DNA from: an uncultured Bacteroidales bacterium
GTDB taxonomy: Bacteria; Bacteroidota; Bacteroidia; Bacteroidales; Muribaculaceae
Direction: 5' to 3'
DNA length: 64,000 nucleotides
NCBI GenBank assembly: GCA_902792435.1
Contig: CADAZN010000008.1
Coordinates: 1 to 64,000, forward strand
Shown: positions 8,547 through 16,709 of the stretch, one piece after another
How the letters are laid out: each line of letters opens with the position of its first letter
How positions within the stretch are numbered: the first letter of the stretch is position 1
Program-made: the position numbers and the translations under genes
The notes under the pieces: generated by a model
Databases searched by the model: none
The model's input: the letters and a program-made list of their open reading frames with translations, nothing else
Told to the model about the DNA's origin: nothing

Positions 8547-10115
8547 ATGAAACTTAGATATTTTATTCCCGCATTTATTGCACTGGTAGGTGCTATGATG
8601 GTTAGCTGCTCCGACGAGGATACAGTAACTTTGCTCGATGAGATTCAAGTGTCTCGTTCCTACGTTCCCATCAACATTGAAGGAGGTGAGGCAACAATCG
8701 ATGTTAACGCCAAAGCCGATTGGAGCATGAGCATAATACTCAAAGAAAAAGAAACAGAAGAAAACTATAAATGGCTCACCGTGACACCTATGGAGGGCAA
8801 GGCCGGTGAGACTAAGGTTAAATTCAGTGCTCCTGCAACTGAAAATGGTCGTAATGCCGAACTGATAATCAACTGCGCAGGTCGCACTCAGCGCATCAAA
8901 GTCATCCAAGGTCTTCCTGTAGTTCAAGATGCTACTTGTGCCGAGGTTATCGCAGGTCCTGAAAGCAAGACTTATCGCGTGACTGGTGCTATCACACGTT
9001 GGGCTAACAACTATGAAAAGTATGGCAACATGTGGATCTCGGATGGAACCGGAGAAATCCAGATTTATGGTATGGCCGACAAGAATGGCAAGCTTGCCAA
9101 TAACCCCGTTGCAAGTTGGGGGCTTGAAATTGGTGATGTTATCACTGTTGAAGGTCCAAAGTCGGTTTATAACGGCATCACTGAGCTCGTTGACGTGAAA
9201 GTTGTTAAGATTGTGAAATCACTTCTGAAGATTGAAGGATACGATCCCGAGGATGCCACAATTCCTCAGGAGGGTGGCGACGTTACTGTGAACCTTAACT
9301 GCAAGGGCAATGGCTTGAGCGTTGAGATTCCTGAGAGCGCCAAGAACTGGCTTGCAATCTCTGAAATCACAGCTGGAAGCAATCCAACCGTTACATTCCA
9401 TGCAAATGCCAATGCTGGTGGCGACCGCAGCGCAGTGGTTACCTTCAAGACCAGCAATGGCTCACAGGAGAGTGCTGTAACTGCTACCATCAACCAGAAG
9501 GGTTCTATCGTAGCTTGCACAGTAGCCGAGTTCCTTGCTGCAGCTGAGGATGCTACACAATATCGCTTGACTGGTGTAATCCAGAAGGTGACTAAGGCCT
9601 CTTCGGGCGACTTCGTACTGCGCGACTGGAGTGGTGAGGTTGCTATCTACCACATGGGTGCTCAGGGCGAGTTTGAATCACTAGGACTCAAGGAAGGCGA
9701 CATTATTACTGTAGTAGGCAAGCGTGGTTCTTACAACGGCACACCACAAATGTCGAAGGGTGGTCAGTATGAGACTCACATCCCAGTTACCGACATTAGC
9801 ATTGAAGATTTCTTTGAAATGCCTGATGACAAAAACGTGTATTACCGTATAACAGGAGAGGTATCTTCTCTGTTAGACAAGAATGGTAAACCTAATGAAT
9901 GGGGTAACATGTATATAACTGATGGTGGTCAAGAACTCTATGTATACGGTCTCTATCCAGGCTATGGTGCTACTGACGACAACCGCAAGGGTTGGGTAGC
10001 CAAAGCAGGTATTGAAGTGGGCGATGTCCTTACCACTATTGGCTATAAAGATACCTTTAATGGTCTTGTAGAGATTTGTGGCGGTATCTACTTCTCGCAT
10101 TCAAAACCTGAATAA
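8547..10115 (+). CDS. BACON/OB-fold surface lipoprotein
   Basis: 522 aa. Lipoprotein signal with Cys21 (AMMVSCSDED), so probably anchored in the outer membrane. Domains in order: BACON-like (about 35-122), OB-fold-like repeat (130-225), second BACON-like (235-318), then two more OB-like repeats (322-410 and 418-520). The three OB repeats share the pattern 'R-T-G ... GD-I-T-V-G ... Y-G'. BACON domains usually bind glycans or mucin; the OB-like repeats resemble DUF5689/YhcR-type folds. It is cotranscribed with the Oar-like receptor and ends before a strong terminator, so I infer it is the receptor's surface partner. No enzyme motif is visible. Confidence 0.82.
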   Translation: MKLRYFIPAFIALVGAMMVSCSDEDTVTLLDEIQVSRSYVPINIEGGEATIDVNAKADWSMSIILKEKETEENYKWLTVTPMEGKAGETKVKFSAPATENGRNAELIINCAGRTQRIKVIQGLPVVQDATCAEVIAGPESKTYRVTGAITRWANNYEKYGNMWISDGTGEIQIYGMADKNGKLANNPVASWGLEIGDVITVEGPKSVYNGITELVDVKVVKIVKSLLKIEGYDPEDATIPQEGGDVTVNLNCKGNGLSVEIPESAKNWLAISEITAGSNPTVTFHANANAGGDRSAVVTFKTSNGSQESAVTATINQKGSIVACTVAEFLAAAEDATQYRLTGVIQKVTKASSGDFVLRDWSGEVAIYHMGAQGEFESLGLKEGDIITVVGKRGSYNGTPQMSKGGQYETHIPVTDISIEDFFEMPDDKNVYYRITGEVSSLLDKNGKPNEWGNMYITDGGQELYVYGLYPGYGATDDNRKGWVAKAGIEVGDVLTTIGYKDTFNGLVEICGGIYFSHSKPE

Positions 10116-10150
10116 TAAACCAGGATAGAATTAAATCCAAATAATTTTGT

Positions 10151-10187
10151 AAAGGCTGGCACGCTCTTGCGCGCCAGCCTTTCTTTT
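10151..10187 (+). terminator. Terminator of the Oar-receptor operon
   Basis: AAAGGCTGGC.CGC pairs with GCG.GCCAGCCTTT around TCTT, followed by CTTTT. Confidence 0.85.
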
Positions 10188-10298
10188 GTGATGGGAATAA
10201 TAGAGAAAATATATTTATTTTTATTGTCTAGCTTATTATTCAGAAATTATATCTAAAATTAGATAAATTAGGCTGCGCCCAGGAAAAACTCAAATAAA

Positions 10299-10330
10299 TT
10301 TGGTTTTTCACTCGGCTTGCACTAATTTTG
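10299..10330 (+). promoter_or_regulatory. panC promoter
   Basis: TTTG (10299-10302), 20 bases, then TAATTTTG (10323-10330). The -7 element overlaps a possible TTG start at 10328, which argues for ATG 10361 as the true panC start. Confidence 0.75.
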
Positions 10331-10360
10331 CAGTCGATTTTAAAGTCAATTGTAATTACA

Positions 10361-11218
10361 ATGAAAATAATAAGTAAAGTCGACGAGCTGAGAAAGCAAG
10401 TCGCAATGCTTCGTGCTGGGGGCAAGACTGTGGGGCTTGTTCCTACGATGGGTGCCCTTCATGAGGGACATCAGTCGCTTGTTAAACGCGCCAGGTCAGA
10501 AAATGACGTGGTGGTAGTGAGCGTGTTTCTTAACCCCACACAATTCAATAATAAGGAAGACCTGCGCACCTATCCTCGCACTGCCGAGGCCGATGCGGCA
10601 TTGCTCGAAAGCTGTGGCGTGGACATCGCTTTCATGCCCACAGTCGAGGAAATTTATCCCGAGCCCGACACGCGCGTGTTCAAGCTTGGTCCAGTTGCCG
10701 AGGTAATGGAGGGAGCCATGCGCCCTGGCCATTTCAATGGTGTGTGCCAAATTGTGAGCAAGCTCTTCATGATGGTTGAACCCACTCGCGCCTACTTTGG
10801 TGAGAAGGATTTTCAGCAGATTGCCGTGATTCGCGCAATGATTAAACAGCTGGGTCTCAATCTTGATATCGTTACCTGCCCATGCGTTCGTGAGCCCGAC
10901 GGCTTGGCCAAGAGCAGCCGAAACGTGCGCCTCACTCCACTTGTGCGCAAGATTGCTCCCAACATCTACCGAGTGCTGTGCGACAGCTTGGCTTTCGCCG
11001 AGGATCACACCGTGGAGCAAACCCACGATTGGGTAGTGGCCACTCTCAATGCTTATCCCGAGATGGATGTGGAGTATTACTCAATTTGCGATGGTATAAC
11101 ATTGCAACCTGTAAGTGATTGGGAACAAAGTGATTATATCGTTGGCTGCATTACCGTTTACTGCGGTGATGTACGCGAAATCGACAACATTACCTACAAA
11201 AAGCCCGAGAATTTGTGA
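10361..11218 (+). CDS. panC: Pantothenate synthetase
   Basis: 285 aa, matching the usual ~283. Joins pantoate and beta-alanine with ATP to make pantothenate, in the cytoplasm. The nucleotide-binding [10 protein letters not shown] motif is at residues 28-37; FLNPTQF, the GEKDFQQ segment and the KSSRNVRL loop (near 180) are present. An in-frame TTG 11 codons upstream lies in the promoter, so the ATG is chosen. panD, which makes the beta-alanine, follows after 65 bases, so the pair completes the last steps of vitamin B5 synthesis. Confidence 0.96.
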   Translation: MKIISKVDELRKQVAMLRAGGKTVGLVPTMGALHEGHQSLVKRARSENDVVVVSVFLNPTQFNNKEDLRTYPRTAEADAALLESCGVDIAFMPTVEEIYPEPDTRVFKLGPVAEVMEGAMRPGHFNGVCQIVSKLFMMVEPTRAYFGEKDFQQIAVIRAMIKQLGLNLDIVTCPCVREPDGLAKSSRNVRLTPLVRKIAPNIYRVLCDSLAFAEDHTVEQTHDWVVATLNAYPEMDVEYYSICDGITLQPVSDWEQSDYIVGCITVYCGDVREIDNITYKKPENL

Positions 11219-11283
11219 TGTGGCACGCTTTTTGCTGAATTCAAAAGTGTACTACATTATTAATTTTTAAAAATAGTTTGACC

Positions 11284-11634
11284 ATGTTTATTCAAGTTGT
11301 AAAATCGAAGATTCATCGTGTAACCGTTACTGGTGCTAATCTCGACTACATTGGCAGCATCACCATCGATCAAGATTTGATGGATGCCGCAGGAATCATG
11401 GAGGGGGAGAGAGTGTTCATTGTCGACAACAACAACGGCGAGCGTCTCGACACCTATGTTATCCCTGGTGAGCGTGGAAAGGGCGAGGTGTGTCTTAATG
11501 GGGCTGCTGCTCGCAAGGTGCAACCTGGCGACGTTGTGATAATAATGTCCTACGCACTCATGACCCCCGAGGAGGCTAAAGGTTTCAAGCCTCAGGTGGT
11601 GTTCCCCGACACCGCAACCAATAAACTGATTTAG
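11284..11634 (+). CDS. panD: Aspartate 1-decarboxylase precursor
   Basis: 116 aa. Makes beta-alanine from L-aspartate with a self-generated pyruvoyl group. The self-cleavage site Gly24-Ser25 (DYIGSITID) is intact, and K9, R54 and Y58, used in catalysis and proton transfer, are all at the standard positions. The ATG at 11284 gives the normal N-terminus ([20 protein letters not shown]). It lies directly after panC and is presumably cotranscribed. Confidence 0.96.
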   Translation: MFIQVVKSKIHRVTVTGANLDYIGSITIDQDLMDAAGIMEGERVFIVDNNNGERLDTYVIPGERGKGEVCLNGAAARKVQPGDVVIIMSYALMTPEEAKGFKPQVVFPDTATNKLI

Positions 11635-11663
11635 TAATGTCCCAAAAAGTAGCAGCCGCATGT

Positions 11664-11742
11664 GAACTGTTACTTTGTAACTTGTTACTAAGGTGTTTAT
11701 CTCTTAAGAACTTGTTACTTTTACTTAATATTTATTACTTAA
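11664..11742. repeat. ACTTGTTACT-type simple repeats before ffh
   Basis: Several imperfect copies of AACTTGTTACTT and related TTATTACTTAA units fill the gap between panD and ffh. The same motif in inverted form recurs downstream of the capA-like gene (14191-14237). Confidence 0.55.
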
Positions 11743-11749
11743 CATATAT

Positions 11750-13066
11750 ATGTTTGAAAATCTAAGCGAAAGACTTGAACGCGCGTTCAAGGTGTTGAAG
11801 GGTGAAGGCAAAATCACCGAGATCAATATTGCCGAAACTCTAAAAGAGGTTCGTCGCACTCTTGTTGAGGCCGACGTTAACTATAAGGTGGCTAAGACGT
11901 TCACCGATACTGTTAAACAAAAAGCAATAGGTCAAAATGTTATCAATTCCTTGAAACCTAAGGAGTTGATGATTAAGATAGTGCACGATGAGCTCACCGA
12001 GCTCATGGGTGGTGAGCAGGCTCCGTTCAACATCGAGGGCCATCCCGCCATTATCTTGATGTCGGGTCTTCAAGGTTCGGGTAAGACCACCTTCTCGGGC
12101 AAGCTGGCCAACCGCTTCATCAAGCGCTCTCCGTTGCTTGTGGCTTGCGACGTTTATCGTCCTGCAGCCATCGAGCAGCTCAAGGTGCTTGGCGAGCAGA
12201 TTGGTGTGCCTGTTTATAGCGAACCGGGCAACCAGAATCCCGTTGAGATAGCTCAGCACGCTATTGCCGAGGCTAAGGCCAAGGGCCATGGCATGGTGAT
12301 TGTCGACACTGCAGGTCGTCTTGCCGTTGATGAGCAGATGATGCAGGAAATCAAGGCCATTAAAGACGCCATCCAGCCCAACGAAACATTGTTTGTTGTC
12401 GACTCTATGACCGGTCAGGACGCCGTTAACACCGCCAAGGCCTTTAACGATCGTCTCGACTTCGACGGCGTTGTGCTCACCAAGCTCGATGGTGACACCC
12501 GTGGTGGTGCAGCATTGTCAATCCGCACCGTTGTCAACAAGCCCATCAAGTGGGTGGGTACTGGCGAGAAGATGGAGGCCATCGACCCATTCCGTCCCGC
12601 TGGTATGGCCGACCGCATCCTCAACATGGGTGATATAGTGTCGCTCGTTGACCGCATGCAGCAGCAATATGACGAGGAGCAGGCACGCGAGTTGCAGAAG
12701 AAGATTGCCAAGAACAAGTTTGACTTCAACGACTTCCTCTCGCAAATTAGCAAAATCAAGAAGATGGGTAACCTCAAGGACCTCGCTTCGATGATTCCTG
12801 GCGTGGGCAAGGCCATTAAGGATATCGATATCAGCGACGACGCTTTCAAGGGCATCGAGGCAATAATTCACTCTATGACACCCTATGAGCGCGAGCATCC
12901 CGAGGTTATTAACGGTAGCCGTCGTCAGCGCATCGCTCGTGGTAGTGGCACTAATATCCAGGAAGTTAACAGGCTGCTCACCCAGTTTGACCAGACCCGC
13001 AAGGCAATGCACAAGGTGTCGAACATGAGCCCCAAGCAGCTCATGCGCGCCGGTCGCCGCCGTTAA
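11750..13066 (+). CDS. ffh: Signal recognition particle protein Ffh (SRP54)
   Basis: 438 aa. The SRP GTPase that binds signal sequences of nascent membrane proteins and delivers ribosomes to FtsY. N-domain about 1-90; G-domain with P-loop GLQGSGKTT (106-114), CDVYRPAA insertion motif, DTAGR (186-190) and TKLDGDTRGG (244-253); methionine-rich M-domain from about 300, including GSGTNIQEVNRLL. The RNA partner is encoded at 4684. The gene stands alone, flanked by simple repeats on both sides. Length and motifs are normal. Confidence 0.97.
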   Translation: MFENLSERLERAFKVLKGEGKITEINIAETLKEVRRTLVEADVNYKVAKTFTDTVKQKAIGQNVINSLKPKELMIKIVHDELTELMGGEQAPFNIEGHPAIILMSGLQGSGKTTFSGKLANRFIKRSPLLVACDVYRPAAIEQLKVLGEQIGVPVYSEPGNQNPVEIAQHAIAEAKAKGHGMVIVDTAGRLAVDEQMMQEIKAIKDAIQPNETLFVVDSMTGQDAVNTAKAFNDRLDFDGVVLTKLDGDTRGGAALSIRTVVNKPIKWVGTGEKMEAIDPFRPAGMADRILNMGDIVSLVDRMQQQYDEEQARELQKKIAKNKFDFNDFLSQISKIKKMGNLKDLASMIPGVGKAIKDIDISDDAFKGIEAIIHSMTPYEREHPEVINGSRRQRIARGSGTNIQEVNRLLTQFDQTRKAMHKVSNMSPKQLMRAGRRR

Positions 13067-13088
13067 TAAATAACAAAAGGCACTAAAA

Positions 13089-13132
13089 ACTCATAACTCA
13101 TAACTCATAACTCACTAACTCATAACTCATAA
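13089..13132. repeat. ACTCATA tandem heptamers
   Basis: About six near-perfect copies of ACTCATA immediately before the start codon at 13133. The array would place the ribosome-binding region inside the repeat, so a change in copy number could alter its spacing. Confidence 0.75.
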
Positions 13133-14194
13133 ATGAATCTACTATCAATTCTTGCACTCTCGTTGATGTCGCTGCTTGCCGGCAACGCCGAGGTGGATTT
13201 TGTCTTCTTTGGCGATGCTATGCAGCATTCCAAGCAGTATGAGGTGGCACGTCGTGCCGATGGCTCTTACGACTACAGCCCTTGCTTCAAGCATGTGCAG
13301 AGCGACATCGAGGAGGCCGACTATGCCATCGTCAATCTTGAGTGCTCGCTAGGTGGAGCGCCTTATTCGGGTTATCCCTGTTTCAGTGCCCCCGATGAGT
13401 ATGCCCAAGAGCTCCAAAAGGTGGGTTTCGACTTCTTCCTTACTGCCAACAACCACTGTCTCGACCGTCGCGACAAGGGTGCTGTGAGGACCATCAACAA
13501 GCTCGATGAGTGGGGCATACCTCACATTGGCACCTATATCAATAAGGCCGACCGCGCTAAACGACTGCCATGTATCAAGGACTTCGACGGCATCAAGGTT
13601 GCATTCCTCGACTACACCTATGGCACCAACGGCATTACAATCCAAAAGGATGTGGTGGTCGACTACATCGACAAGAAAGTGATAGCCGCCGACATCGACG
13701 CTGCACGTGCAGCCGGTGCCAACGTGCTGTGCGTCAACATGCACTGGGGAGTGGAGTACACCCTCACACCTGTGCAGGAGCAGAAGGAGCTTGCCAATTT
13801 CCTCATCGACAAGGGCGTAGACCTCATTATTGGTGGCCATCCACATGTGGTTGAGCCTTTTGAGGTGCGTCACAGCAACAAGTTCAACAAGGACGTTCTG
13901 CTGGTCTACAGCCTCGGTAATTTCATCTCCAACATGAGCGACATCGACTGCCGTGGTGGGGCAATGGTTAAAGTTAGGGTTAAAATGAAGGATGGTAAGC
14001 CCGTGATTGACAGCCCTCGTTACAAGCTTTTCTTCTGCCAGAAACCAGGTGCAGGCGACAACACCTATCAGGTGATTCCCGAGGACAAGCCTGAGCTGGT
14101 GCGTGCCGACTCGCGCGAGACCTTCAAGCGCTTCATGCAGCGCACCCACGACCTTGTCATGAGCAAGAACATCAATGTGCCTCAGGATAAGTAA
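13133..14194 (+). CDS. CapA-family (PGA_cap) metallophosphatase-like protein
   Basis: 353 aa with an N-terminal hydrophobic export signal (about 1-19). It has the metal-ligand blocks of the CapA/PgsA fold: VFFGDAM, NLECSLGG, LTANNHCLDR, NMHWGVEYT and GGHPHVVEPFEV. The family is named for poly-gamma-glutamate capsule synthesis, but most Bacteroidales members occur, as here, without other capsule genes, so a general periplasmic phosphoesterase role is as likely. The start ATG follows a heptamer repeat directly, with no clear ribosome-binding site. The family call is firm; substrate unknown. Confidence 0.85.
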   Translation: MNLLSILALSLMSLLAGNAEVDFVFFGDAMQHSKQYEVARRADGSYDYSPCFKHVQSDIEEADYAIVNLECSLGGAPYSGYPCFSAPDEYAQELQKVGFDFFLTANNHCLDRRDKGAVRTINKLDEWGIPHIGTYINKADRAKRLPCIKDFDGIKVAFLDYTYGTNGITIQKDVVVDYIDKKVIAADIDAARAAGANVLCVNMHWGVEYTLTPVQEQKELANFLIDKGVDLIIGGHPHVVEPFEVRHSNKFNKDVLLVYSLGNFISNMSDIDCRGGAMVKVRVKMKDGKPVIDSPRYKLFFCQKPGAGDNTYQVIPEDKPELVRADSRETFKRFMQRTHDLVMSKNINVPQDK

Positions 14195-14237
14195 TAAGTA
14201 GCAAGTAATAAGTAACAAGTAACAAGTAATAAGTAGC
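14191..14237. repeat. AAGTAAC/AAGTAAT heptamer repeats
   Basis: A run of imperfect heptamers (AAGTAATA, AAGTAACA, AAGTAGCA) starting at the stop codon of the CapA-like gene. It is the inverse of the motif found before ffh. Confidence 0.7.
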
Positions 14238-14293
14238 GAGTGACGAGTTTTTAAGTGGTTGAGGAAGAACACAAAAGATATAACACTATAATT

Positions 14294-14764
14294 ATGAAGA
14301 AATTTTTATCATTATTGATCATCGCCGTTTTGGGGTGCGGATATGCTTCAGCTCAAAAGGGTGAGATGGCTGTAGGAGGTAACCTCCTATATGGCACCGA
14401 AATCAATATGCTTGGTATTGGTGGCAAGTTCCAGTATTTTATCACTAACGATATCAGGGGCGAGGCATCGTTCAACTACTACTTCAGTAACAATGGCTTC
14501 CACATGTGGGACCTTAACGCCAACGCCCATTATCTGTTCAACATCGCCCCCAAGTTCAGGGCTTACCCTCTCGCTGGTCTCACCGTTGTGAGCAAATGCT
14601 ACAACAAAACCGACGAGTCGATTACCCATTTTGGACTGAACCTGGGTGGAGGCTGCGAGTATGACATCAGGCACAACTTCGTTGTTAATGCCGAGTTCAA
14701 GTACTCAATTGTGAGCACAATCGACCAGGCGGTATTCTCGCTGGGTGCCGTCTATAAATTCTAA
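14294..14764 (+). CDS. Small outer membrane beta-barrel protein
   Basis: 156 aa. Signal peptide (1-20, GCGYASAQ) followed by alternating hydrophobic strands typical of OmpA-like or porin-like 8-stranded barrels (for example FQYFITNDIRGEASFNYYF and LNLGGGCEYDI) and ending with aromatic F (LGAVYKF), the usual barrel C-terminus. The ATG at 14294 is chosen because it begins the signal peptide; an upstream frame extension lacks one. No specific function can be assigned. Confidence 0.8.
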   Translation: MKKFLSLLIIAVLGCGYASAQKGEMAVGGNLLYGTEINMLGIGGKFQYFITNDIRGEASFNYYFSNNGFHMWDLNANAHYLFNIAPKFRAYPLAGLTVVSKCYNKTDESITHFGLNLGGGCEYDIRHNFVVNAEFKYSIVSTIDQAVFSLGAVYKF

Positions 14765-14858
14765 AACATCTGCCGTTTTAGACTGCTGTTGAGCGATGGA
14801 ATCACGCTCTAACAAGTTGTGAAAAAATTATTTATGACATGTAAAAAATCTTAATTCC

Positions 14859-14890
14859 TTGTGTGGGTAAAGATTTTTTCATTAACTTTG
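14859..14890 (+). promoter_or_regulatory. Promoter of the thioredoxin-fold gene
   Basis: TTG (14859-14861), 21 bases, then TAACTTTG (14883-14890). Confidence 0.65.
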
Positions 14891-14891
14891 C

Positions 14892-15020
14892 ACCCCAAAT
14901 TTCAAGACTGTTGTCACATTTAAGTGCCAGTGTCACGTGAAACTGGCGGCCGTTTTGGGTCAAGTCAAAACGTTGATTGTTCGCTTGATGTGGCAATGTG
15001 ATTGAATAAAGACTTTAATT
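14892..15020 (+). promoter_or_regulatory. Long structured 5' leader of the thioredoxin-fold gene
   Basis: About 125 nt between promoter and ATG. GCCAGT (14926-14931) pairs with ACTGGC (14942-14947), enclosed by ACCCC.AAA (14892-) pairing with GTTTTGGGT (14952-14960) with one bulge. This gives a stacked two-part hairpin. No known riboswitch was recognised. Confidence 0.4.
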
Positions 15021-15503
15021 ATGAAAAAGCTCGTTTTTTTATTGTTAACTATTGGGGTGGTGATGTTTTTCACCTCTTCGCGCACCACGATTTCCAGCGA
15101 TAGCCGTGTGGGGAACAAGGCTCCCGATTTGAGCATCGCCAATGAGACTAGCGTGGTGGAACTCGACAATTACAAGGGCAAGTTTGTAGTGATGAACATG
15201 TGGACTTCGGCCGACGCTATCACACGCATCGAGAACATCGAGCTAAACAAGCTCGCACGTGACAACGACAAGCTGGTTCACTTGGCAGTGAATTTTGATC
15301 GTAGCAAGGCGCTCTTCATGGAAGTTCTGGCTCTCGACAGCCTCGAGGTTTCTTCGCAATACTTCTGTGAGCATCAAGATCGCCCTTCGTTCCAGAAACG
15401 TTGGGGTAGCATCGACCATCCTTGCACGTTCCTCATCAATGGCGACGGTGTGATTGTAGCCGTCAATCCCACAATCGACGAGATTAACAAGGCGGTCAAG
15501 TAA
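15021..15503 (+). CDS. Thioredoxin-fold exported protein lacking the redox cysteines
   Basis: 160 aa. N-terminal hydrophobic export segment (1-19), then a TlpA/AhpC-like thioredoxin fold: GNKAPDLSIAN, LDNYKGKFVVMNMWTSADA, and the cis-proline stretch HPCTFLINGDG. In redox-active relatives the segment reads 'W-x-x-W-C-x-x-C'; here D65 and T68 occupy the cysteine positions, so disulfide chemistry there is not possible. A single Cys remains next to the cis-proline. It is monocistronic with a long leader and a strong terminator. It may be a binding or scaffolding thioredoxin fold; the function is unknown. Confidence 0.78.
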   Translation: MKKLVFLLLTIGVVMFFTSSRTTISSDSRVGNKAPDLSIANETSVVELDNYKGKFVVMNMWTSADAITRIENIELNKLARDNDKLVHLAVNFDRSKALFMEVLALDSLEVSSQYFCEHQDRPSFQKRWGSIDHPCTFLINGDGVIVAVNPTIDEINKAVK

Positions 15504-15546
15504 TTGACCATTCTTGACGTTGATTCAGGGTTTAAGAATTAGAGAT

Positions 15547-15578
15547 TAGGGAGAGCTCAGGTTCTCCCTAGTTTTTTT
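15547..15578 (+). terminator. Terminator of the thioredoxin-fold gene
   Basis: TAGGGAGA (15547-15554) pairs with TCTCCCTA (15563-15570), followed by GTTTTTTT. Confidence 0.85.
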
Positions 15579-15931
15579 ACCCCGAATCAGTCATTAGGGT
15601 TTATGTTATATAACACATTACTAGACTCATTTAGTCTTAGATTCTATTTTTTTTAAACCAACCCCTCAATTTTAACAATAAAAATTAGATTAATTAAAAA
15701 AAAATTAGTTTCTTTGCACATTATTAAAATGCATTATTGCCCACGTTGAGAAAATAATGGCTCTCGGCGCGGCCAAATAGTGTCGAAAAAACCTATGGTA
15801 TGGGAGTTGAAACTAGTGATAAACACGAAGGCGAATTTTTGACCAGAATTAACTTTCTAACCTGCTGAATGAAAACTATTTTTGGGAATTTTTAAAAACC
15901 AAAATAAATAATAATTATTAATTTTTTTTCA
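15579..15931 (+). promoter_or_regulatory. Promoter and long leader region of the SusC locus
   Basis: A gene-free stretch. It is very AT-rich up to a -7-like TTTCTTTG (15709-15716, one base off consensus; no clear -33 element), then about 210 bases of leader with no ORF I trust. Long leaders before susC-like genes are common in Bacteroidetes and may carry post-transcriptional control; I see no recognised riboswitch. Confidence 0.4.
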
Positions 15932-16681
15932 ATGCTTATGAGTCTTAAAAAACTTTTATTGCTAACGGCTGCAATACTGGTATCTCTCGCGGCGACCGCA
16001 CAGGTCAAAGTGACTGGTGTCGTAATATCGGCCGAGGACAATGAACCCGTTATTGGTGCTCATGTATCGGAAAAAGCAAAACCCACTAATGGTGTAGCTA
16101 CCGACTTTGACGGTCGCTTCACCATTACCGTGCCTTCACTCAAGAGTCACATCATTGTGAAGTACATGGGTCTTGCCGACGCCGATGTGCAGGTCACCCA
16201 GGGTGAGATGAAAATCGTTTTGCAAAACGATGAGAAGACCACTCTTGAGACAGTGGTTGTGACTGGTTATCAAAACATCGACAAGCGCCTCTTTACCGGT
16301 GCTACCACGAGCATTAAGGCCGACAAGGCTAAGCTCGATGGTGTGGCCGATGTGTCACGTGCCCTCGAGGGACGTGCTGCCGGTGTGAGTGTGCAGAACG
16401 TGTCGGGTACCTTTGGTACCGCTCCTAAAATCCGCGTGCGTGGTGCTACCTCTATCTACGGTAGCAGCAAGCCATTGTGGGTTGTCGACGGTGTGATTCT
16501 TGAGGATAACGTTGAGCTCGATGCCGACGCCCTCTCGAGTGGTGACGCCACCACCCTTATCGCCAGCGCCATCGCTGGTATCAACGCCGACGATATCGAG
16601 AGCTTCCAGATCCTTAAGGACGGTTCGGCAACATCAATCTATGGTGCTCGCGCCATGGCTGGTGTGATCGTCGTACCGTGA
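15932..16681 (+). CDS. SusC/RagA-type TonB receptor, N-terminal fragment of a broken gene
   Basis: 249 aa. Signal peptide (1-23, SLAATAQ), carboxypeptidase-regulatory-like domain (about 25-105), TonB-box-like LETVVVTGYQ (about 104-113) and the plug (to 249) with IRVRGATSIYGSSKPLWVVDGV and SIYGARAMAGVIVV. In intact SusC proteins the sequence continues with a TTKKG-type stretch; here the frame shifts after GVIVV and stops (CCG TGA) at 16681. The rest of the receptor is in another frame from about 16674. Missing sequence is estimated at 20-30 codons. Alternative start ATG 15938. Either a real deletion allele or an assembly error. Confidence 0.85.
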   Translation: MLMSLKKLLLLTAAILVSLAATAQVKVTGVVISAEDNEPVIGAHVSEKAKPTNGVATDFDGRFTITVPSLKSHIIVKYMGLADADVQVTQGEMKIVLQNDEKTTLETVVVTGYQNIDKRLFTGATTSIKADKAKLDGVADVSRALEGRAAGVSVQNVSGTFGTAPKIRVRGATSIYGSSKPLWVVDGVILEDNVELDADALSSGDATTLIASAIAGINADDIESFQILKDGSATSIYGARAMAGVIVVP

Positions 16682-16709
16682 GTTCAACATCAGTAACTCA
16701 CAGGAGCAG

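Noticed and set aside
10328-10360. TTG start for panC
   Set aside because: It overlaps the -7 promoter element and adds residues not found in PanC; ATG 10361 preferred.
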